Below are positions 5,773 to 9,635 of a stretch of 9,635 nt of DNA, piece after piece. The position numbers were made by a program, and so were the translations under genes. How positions within the stretch are numbered: position 1 is the first letter of the stretch; each line of letters starts with the position of its first letter. The notes under the pieces are model-generated. The model was not told the origin of the DNA. It made no database searches and was given only the letters and a program-made list of their open reading frames with translations. Source of the stretch: Alphaproteobacteria bacterium (lineage in GTDB: Bacteria > Myxococcota_A > UBA796 > GCA-2862545); contig JACKEQ010000083.1 in assembly GCA_020632885.1 (NCBI GenBank), positions 1-9,635 on the forward strand, read 5' to 3'.

Positions 5773-6378
5773 CTAGAACTGGATGCCGGCGAACGCCATG
5801 AAGGCGATCGCCATGAGGCCGGTGGTGAGCATCGTGATGCCGAGCCCCTGGAGGCCGGCCGGCACGTGGCTGTAGCGCATCTTGTAGCGGATGGCGGCCA
5901 TGCTGATGATCGCCAGCGCCCAGCCCATGCCCGAGCTCGTGCCGTAGACGCACGCCTGGGCGAAGCCGTACTCACGCTCGACCATGAACAGGCTGGCGCC
6001 GAGGATGGCGCAGTTCACGGCGATGAGCGGGAGGAAGATGCCGAGCTGGTTGTAGAGGGCCGGGCTGAACCGGTCGATGATCATCTCAACCAGCTGCACC
6101 ATCGCCGCGATGACGGCGATGAACGTGATGAAGTTGAGGAACGAGAGATCCGCGTCCGGCATGCCGGCCCAGGCGAGCGCGCCGTCCTTGAGGAGGAAGG
6201 CGTGGATGAGCCAGTTCACGGGCGTGGTGATCGAGAGCACGAACACGACGGCGACACCGAGGCCCACCGCGGTCTCGACCTTCTTCGAGCACGCCAGGAA
6301 GGAGCACATCCCGAGGAAGTACGCCAGGAGGATGTTCCCGACGAAGATGCTCTCGATGGCGAGGGAGAGATACTGCAC
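5773..6378 (-). CDS. nqrE: NqrE, membrane subunit of Na+-NQR
   Basis: A 201-residue integral membrane protein with about six helices. NqrE and NqrD are pseudo-symmetric homologues of RnfA/RnfE that bind a membrane-embedded iron centre between them. The NqrE ligand cysteines are visible: C25 in LGMCSF and C123 in AVNCAILG, matching Vibrio cholerae C26 and C120. Charged loops after helix 1 (CSKKVE) and in the middle (VEMIIDRFSPALYNQLG) are typical. The start is GTG 6378, chosen because AGGAGG (6390-6385) sits six bases upstream and the N-terminus (QYLSLAIESIF) aligns with the family. Only one base separates it from the nqrD stop, so it is translationally coupled. It takes part in electron transfer and Na+ translocation with NqrB and NqrD. 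Confidence 0.98.
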   Translation of the reverse strand: MQYLSLAIESIFVGNILLAYFLGMCSFLACSKKVETAVGLGVAVVFVLSITTPVNWLIHAFLLKDGALAWAGMPDADLSFLNFITFIAVIAAMVQLVEMIIDRFSPALYNQLGIFLPLIAVNCAILGASLFMVEREYGFAQACVYGTSSGMGWALAIISMAAIRYKMRYSHVPAGLQGLGITMLTTGLMAIAFMAFAGIQF

Positions 6379-6379
6379 G

Positions 6380-7048
6380 TCAGACCTCCTCGACGTAGCC
6401 GGTGTACGTCCGCTGGGCCCAGATGAGCAGGCCCAGCAGGATGAAGGCGCCGGGCGCCAGCACCATCAGGCCCATGTTGGCGTAGCCCATGTCGTAGGCG
6501 GCCTGCGGGATGACCGTGAAGCCCAGGAGCTTCCCGGAGCCGAGGATCTCGCGGAACACCGACACGGTGAACAGGATGATGCCGTAGCCGAGCCCGTTGC
6601 CGAGCCCGTCCAGGAAGGACTGCCAGGGCGGGTTGGCCATGGCGAAGGCCTCCGCGCGGCCCATCACGATGCAGTTCGTGATGATCAGGCCGACGAACAC
6701 GGAGAGCGTCTTGCTCACGTCGTACATGTAGGCCTGGAGGATCTGGTCGACGATGATGACCAGGCTCGCGACCACCGAGAGCTGCACGACGATGCGGATC
6801 TGCGGGGGGATGAAGTTGCGCAGCAGGCTGATCGCGACGTTCGACCCGGCGACCACGGTGGTCACCGCGGCGGCCATGACGAGGCTCGTGGAGACCTGCG
6901 TGGTGACCGCGAGGGCCGAGCAGATTCCGAGCACCTGGACGGTGATCGGGTTGTTGTCGGAGAAGGGGTCGGTGACGATCTTCCGCGTCTTCTTGTCGAA
7001 CACGAAGAGCGGAGGACGCTCGGCGACCTCGGTAGCGGGGGAGCTCAT
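6380..7048 (-). CDS. nqrD: NqrD, membrane subunit of Na+-NQR
   Basis: A 222-residue integral membrane subunit partnering NqrE. The two cysteines of the intramembrane iron centre are C43 (LGICSALAVT) and C126 (IITNCIVMGRAEAFA), equivalent to V. cholerae C29 and C112. About six helices are visible. The conserved DGLGNGLGYGIIL segment lies at about 146-158 and FREILGSGKLLG follows. Relative to V. cholerae NqrD the soluble N-terminus is about 14 residues longer (residues 1-28, with a basic FDKKTRK patch). ATG 7048 lies one base after the nqrC stop (TGAGATG), and no strong Shine-Dalgarno is evident, so translation probably depends on coupling with nqrC. Confidence 0.98.
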   Translation of the reverse strand: MSSPATEVAERPPLFVFDKKTRKIVTDPFSDNNPITVQVLGICSALAVTTQVSTSLVMAAAVTTVVAGSNVAISLLRNFIPPQIRIVVQLSVVASLVIIVDQILQAYMYDVSKTLSVFVGLIITNCIVMGRAEAFAMANPPWQSFLDGLGNGLGYGIILFTVSVFREILGSGKLLGFTVIPQAAYDMGYANMGLMVLAPGAFILLGLLIWAQRTYTGYVEEV

Positions 7049-7049
7049 C

Positions 7050-7811
7050 TCAGCGCACCGTCTTGAAGTAGGGTTCGTACATGGCGACCGTGACGTCGAC
7101 CATCTTGTCGACGCCGACCGACGTGAGCGTCGCGCCGGAGATGCCGTCCACGCAGTGCGGATCGGTGGCCTCCTGGCACTCGGCGCCCTTCAGCACGCGG
7201 ATGGGCGTGGTCTTGCTCCCCTCCACGATGGTCTTCCCGACCCAGGCCTTCTTGAAGGGCGTGGCCGTGATCTCGGCACCCAGACCCGGGGTCTCCTTGG
7301 GTGCGAAGAACGTGGCGCCCTTCACCGTGGTCATCTGGGGGTCGAAGGCGATGTAGGCCGAGATGTCGCCCCACAGGCCCTTCCCGAACATCGGGACGGC
7401 GACCGTGCCGTTGTCCTTGCGGACGAACAGTCCCAGCACCTCGGGCTTCATGGGCTGGCCCTTCGCATCCTTCTTGTCCTTCACGGCGAGGCGGGCGAGC
7501 GCGAAGTCGGCACTGTCGATGGTGCCGTTCTTGCTCAGGTCCGCTTCCGCGAGGGAGAGGGGCTGGCCGGTGGTGCTGGACACCGCCTTCACCTCGACCT
7601 TGTCGTTCCAGAGACGGTCGATGGCCTCCCCGGAGACCTCCTGGCCTTCGCCGGGCAGGTCGAGGGCCTGGAGGATGTTCTTCTGCAGGTCGCGGCGGGC
7701 GTTCGCCTCCTGCATGGGCTTCAGGGCCAGGGAGACGCCGGCGAGCGCGGTGCTGCAGACGATGCAGATCGCCGCCGCGAAGCCGAACGTGTACGCGTTG
7801 CTGAATGCCAT
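7050..7811 (-). CDS. nqrC: NqrC, covalent-FMN subunit of Na+-NQR
   Basis: A 253-residue subunit with one N-terminal membrane helix (about 8-31) and a domain on the periplasmic side that carries FMN bound by a phosphoester to threonine. The attachment motif DGISGATLTS is at 222-231, with T228 the predicted FMN-bound residue. ApbE makes this bond in known systems. The family segments MFGKGLWGDI (141-150) and ETPGLGAE (173-180) are present. ATG 7811 is preferred over an upstream in-frame ATG at 7850, which would put 13 Pro/Arg-rich residues before the helix and overlap nqrB. The chosen start has GGAGA (7823-7819) seven bases upstream and a 13-base gap to nqrB. Residues 91-103 form an EF-hand-like loop, unusual for NqrC. 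Confidence 0.97.
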   Translation of the reverse strand: MAFSNAYTFGFAAAICIVCSTALAGVSLALKPMQEANARRDLQKNILQALDLPGEGQEVSGEAIDRLWNDKVEVKAVSSTTGQPLSLAEADLSKNGTIDSADFALARLAVKDKKDAKGQPMKPEVLGLFVRKDNGTVAVPMFGKGLWGDISAYIAFDPQMTTVKGATFFAPKETPGLGAEITATPFKKAWVGKTIVEGSKTTPIRVLKGAECQEATDPHCVDGISGATLTSVGVDKMVDVTVAMYEPYFKTVR

Positions 7812-7818
7812 GGGTCCG

Positions 7819-7823
7819 TCTCC
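7819..7823 (-). promoter_or_regulatory. Ribosome binding site deciding the nqrC start
   Basis: GGAGA reads on the minus strand seven bases before ATG 7811. It supports the start giving MAFSNAYTFGF, directly before the membrane helix, rather than the longer in-frame start at 7850 inside nqrB. Confidence 0.6.
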
Positions 7824-7824
7824 G

Positions 7825-9030
7825 TCAGGCCGTGGCCATGCGGGCCGCACGAGCGCGCGTGGTCCGCCGGACGATGAAGTAGTCGATGAGCGGCGCGAAC
7901 ACGTTCATGAACAGGATCGCGAGCATCATGCCCTCGGGGTAGGCCGGGTTCACGACGCGCACGAGCACGCAGAGCGCACCGATGAAGAAGCCGTAGATGA
8001 GCCGGCCCATGGGCGTGACCGCCGACGAGCAGGGGTCGGTGGCCATGAAGACCGTGCCGAACATGAACCCGCCCATCACGAGGTGGTAGTGCGGCGGCAG
8101 GCTCATCATGACGTTCGTGTCGCTGCCGATGCCGTTCAGGATCGCTGCCGTGGTGAGCAGACCGGCGACGCAGCCGAGCATGATGCGCCAGCTGGCGATG
8201 CCCGTGGCGATGAGGAACACCGCCCCGAGCGCTGCGGCGACCGCGCTGACCTCGCCCATGGAGCCCGGGATGAAGCCCATGGCCATGGTGCCCCAGTCCC
8301 AGCCGGCCGCCGTGAGCGCGTCCACCGGGCTGCCGGTGGCGCTGGAGGCCGTGAGGAGCGGCGTGGCGCCGGTGTAGGCGTCGATCTTCGTGACGTCGGC
8401 CGTGGCGAAGAGGTCCTTGCCGCCCACGTCCCACACGCCCGCGCCCGAGATGGCCGCCGGGTAGGTGAAGAACACGAAGGCCCGCGCCGTGAGGGCGGGG
8501 TTGAGGATGTTCATGCCGACACCGCCGAACACCTCCTTCCCGATGACCACGCCGAAGATGATGCCGACGGCCACCATCCACAGCGGGATGGTCGGGGGCA
8601 GCGTGAGGGGGAAGAGCATCGCGGTGACGAGGAAGCCCTCGTTGATCTCGTGCTTGCGCACGATGCAGAACACGAGCTCGGCCAGGCCGCCCGCGGCGTA
8701 CGAGGTGATGATGACCGGCAGCATGGCCACGAGGCCGCGCGTGATGCACTGCACGGCCGTGAAGCCCGTGGCGCCCTCGGCGAGGTAGCCCTGGTAGCCC
8801 ACGTTGTACATCCCGAGCAGGATGGCCGGCGCGAGCGCGTAGAGCACGAAGATCATCAGGCGCTTCATGTCCATGCGGTCGCGGACGTGCGTGCCGTGCT
8901 TGGTCTTGTGCCTGGGGGTGAGGAAGAAGGTCTCCTGGCCTTCGAACAGCGGCCACGCCCAATGCAGCTTGCCGCCCTCCTCGAAGAGGTGGCGCTGGGC
9001 GTCGAACTGCTTCTCGATGAACTTCTTCAC
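7825..9030 (-). CDS. nqrB: NqrB, covalent-FMN membrane subunit of Na+-NQR
   Basis: A 401-residue integral membrane protein that carries the second covalent FMN, forms part of the quinone and riboflavin sites and is central to Na+ transport. The soluble N-terminus (1-55) ends in VRDRMDMKR before the first helix. Conserved segments follow in order: KEVFGGVGMNILNPAL (165-180), the FMN motif DAYTGATP with T223 predicted as the attachment residue (codon 8364-8362), MATDPCSSAV (329-338) and NPAYPEGMM (361-369). Length is close to the usual 410-415. The start is GTG 9030, overlapping the nqrA stop as GTGA, with AAGGAGG (9041-9035) four bases upstream. The basic C-terminus (RRTTRARAARM) fits a cytoplasmic end. 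Confidence 0.98.
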   Translation of the reverse strand: MKKFIEKQFDAQRHLFEEGGKLHWAWPLFEGQETFFLTPRHKTKHGTHVRDRMDMKRLMIFVLYALAPAILLGMYNVGYQGYLAEGATGFTAVQCITRGLVAMLPVIITSYAAGGLAELVFCIVRKHEINEGFLVTAMLFPLTLPPTIPLWMVAVGIIFGVVIGKEVFGGVGMNILNPALTARAFVFFTYPAAISGAGVWDVGGKDLFATADVTKIDAYTGATPLLTASSATGSPVDALTAAGWDWGTMAMGFIPGSMGEVSAVAAALGAVFLIATGIASWRIMLGCVAGLLTTAAILNGIGSDTNVMMSLPPHYHLVMGGFMFGTVFMATDPCSSAVTPMGRLIYGFFIGALCVLVRVVNPAYPEGMMLAILFMNVFAPLIDYFIVRRTTRARAARMATA

Positions 9031-9635
9031 GAGGCCTCCTTCTCGTACAGCTCGAGACCCTGCTTGAGGAGCTGATCGAACTCGATCTTGGACGGGCAGA
9101 TGAACGTGCAGAGGGCCGCCTCTTCGGCGGTCATGTCGAGGAGACCGAGCTGGATGGCCTCCTCGAGGTCGTTCGCGACGATGCTCTTGAACAGGAACTC
9201 TGGCAGCACGTCCGGGGTGACCATGACCTTGGAGTAGACGCCGACCGGGACCATGGCCCGCTCACCGCCCCACACGCCGGGGCGGATGTCGACGCGGCCG
9301 CCCGGGCCGGTGTAGCCCTTGAGGAAGGCCTTCCAGAACGACCAGGTGCCGAACATCGGCAGCGCCCAGCCGAGCAGCTCGCTCTCCACCTCGTCGGGGA
9401 GGACGTGCACGGCGCGGGCGAAGTGGCCGACCCAGCGGTCCGCCTCGACGGCCTGCCCGGTGAGCACCGAGCCGCGGATCCAGCGCGCCGGGGCGTCCTT
9501 GGTGGCGCCGGTGACGTGCTTCATCGGCGCGCCCATCGTGGTGCGGACGAAGCGGGGCTTCTGCACGCCCACGCCGACCGCGGCGTACACGCGCTCGTTG
9601 GGGAACTCGCCGGTGGTGAGCACGCGGCCCATCTC
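9027..9635 (-). CDS. nqrA: NqrA, C-terminal part (5' end outside window)
   Basis: The open frame runs to the window edge and ends in TGA (9029-9027). The visible 202 residues are roughly the C-terminal 45% of NqrA, which is about 450 residues in known systems. NqrA is the peripheral cytoplasmic subunit of Na+-NQR, related to RnfC but without its iron-sulfur clusters. Recognisable parts include GSVLTGQ followed by a Trp-rich middle, a region like PMFGTWSFWKAFL, and the conserved end ALCTFICPSKIEFDQLL, where the Cys pair recalls the lost RnfC-type cluster region. A Met at 9632 is internal, not the start. Its stop overlaps the nqrB GTG by four bases. The operon promoter must lie beyond 9635. Confidence 0.95.
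   Translation of the reverse strand, partial: EMGRVLTTGEFPNERVYAAVGVGVQKPRFVRTTMGAPMKHVTGATKDAPARWIRGSVLTGQAVEADRWVGHFARAVHVLPDEVESELLGWALPMFGTWSFWKAFLKGYTGPGGRVDIRPGVWGGERAMVPVGVYSKVMVTPDVLPEFLFKSIVANDLEEAIQLGLLDMTAEEAALCTFICPSKIEFDQLLKQGLELYEKEAS

Noticed and set aside
3635..5953. Open frame of 772 codons on the minus strand spanning nqrF and the genes to its left
   Set aside because: It runs through nqrF in another frame, crosses the terminator hairpin, and is Arg/Pro/Ala/Gly-rich without any domain. It is a high-GC artefact.
4504..6426. Open frame of 640 codons on the plus strand, antisense to nqrF and nqrE
   Set aside because: Its Asp/Glu/His/Leu/Val-rich, low-complexity composition is what the complement of GC3-biased codons gives; nqrF and nqrE on the other strand have full family motifs.
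7363..9075. Open frame of 570 codons on the plus strand over nqrB and nqrC
   Set aside because: Antisense shadow of two well-identified genes, with biased composition and no recognisable fold.
6380..9635. Rnf complex rather than Nqr
   Set aside because: Gene order A-F, the NqrF-type FAD/NADH subunit, NqrA in place of RnfC, and absence of a ferredoxin-like RnfB identify Nqr.

Overview
This window is a compact, GC-rich bacterial segment with almost no space between genes and codon use strongly biased to G/C in third positions. It carries two chromosomal gene blocks that converge at about position 4490. The Na+-translocating NADH:quinone oxidoreductase (Nqr), the short secretion-type N-terminus and the many GTG starts suggest a high-GC Gram-negative. 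A myxobacterium-like (Myxococcota) or Planctomycetota-like organism is my guess, but nothing here fixes the phylum. I see no rRNA, tRNA, CRISPR array, insertion sequence or other mobile element, and no stretch over 300 bases without a gene.

Left edge (1-666): the last 20 codons of a plus-strand gene meet a minus-strand gene end to end at a shared CTAG. The minus-strand gene encodes a small protein with two membrane segments and is transcribed away from the next block. A 122-base divergent spacer (667-788) should hold its promoter and that of the redox block.

Redox block (789-4487, plus strand): a 2-Cys peroxiredoxin; a 24-base perfect hairpin; then five tightly packed genes. These encode a thioredoxin with a WCGPC site, an 81-residue acidic helical protein, a ketopantoate-reductase-family oxidoreductase, a secreted gluzincin-type metallopeptidase and a second two-membrane-segment protein. 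Three junctions overlap (GTGA, ATGA, TGATG), which implies co-transcription and translational coupling. The first three genes make a plausible peroxide-detoxifying unit: the peroxiredoxin reduces peroxide, the thioredoxin re-reduces the peroxiredoxin, and the small protein is an unassigned partner. The roles of the last three genes in that unit are unknown.

Energy block (9635-4525, minus strand): nqrA (C-terminal part only), nqrB, nqrC, nqrD, nqrE and nqrF in canonical order, with junctions from a 4-base overlap to a 13-base gap. The subunits form a membrane complex that oxidises NADH at NqrF, passes electrons through 2Fe-2S and covalently bound flavin cofactors to quinone, and exports Na+. 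All diagnostic cofactor residues visible in B-F are present. The promoter and the NqrA N-terminus lie beyond position 9635, and the maturation genes nqrM and apbE are not next to nqrF. A 12-bp perfect hairpin at 4492-4517 separates the two convergent blocks and probably terminates transcription.

The most interesting points are the peroxiredoxin/thioredoxin/small-protein/reductase gene set, an EF-hand/dockerin-like loop inside NqrC, a metallopeptidase whose zinc-site halves are separated by a coiled-coil insert, and two similarly built two-membrane-segment proteins bracketing the redox block.
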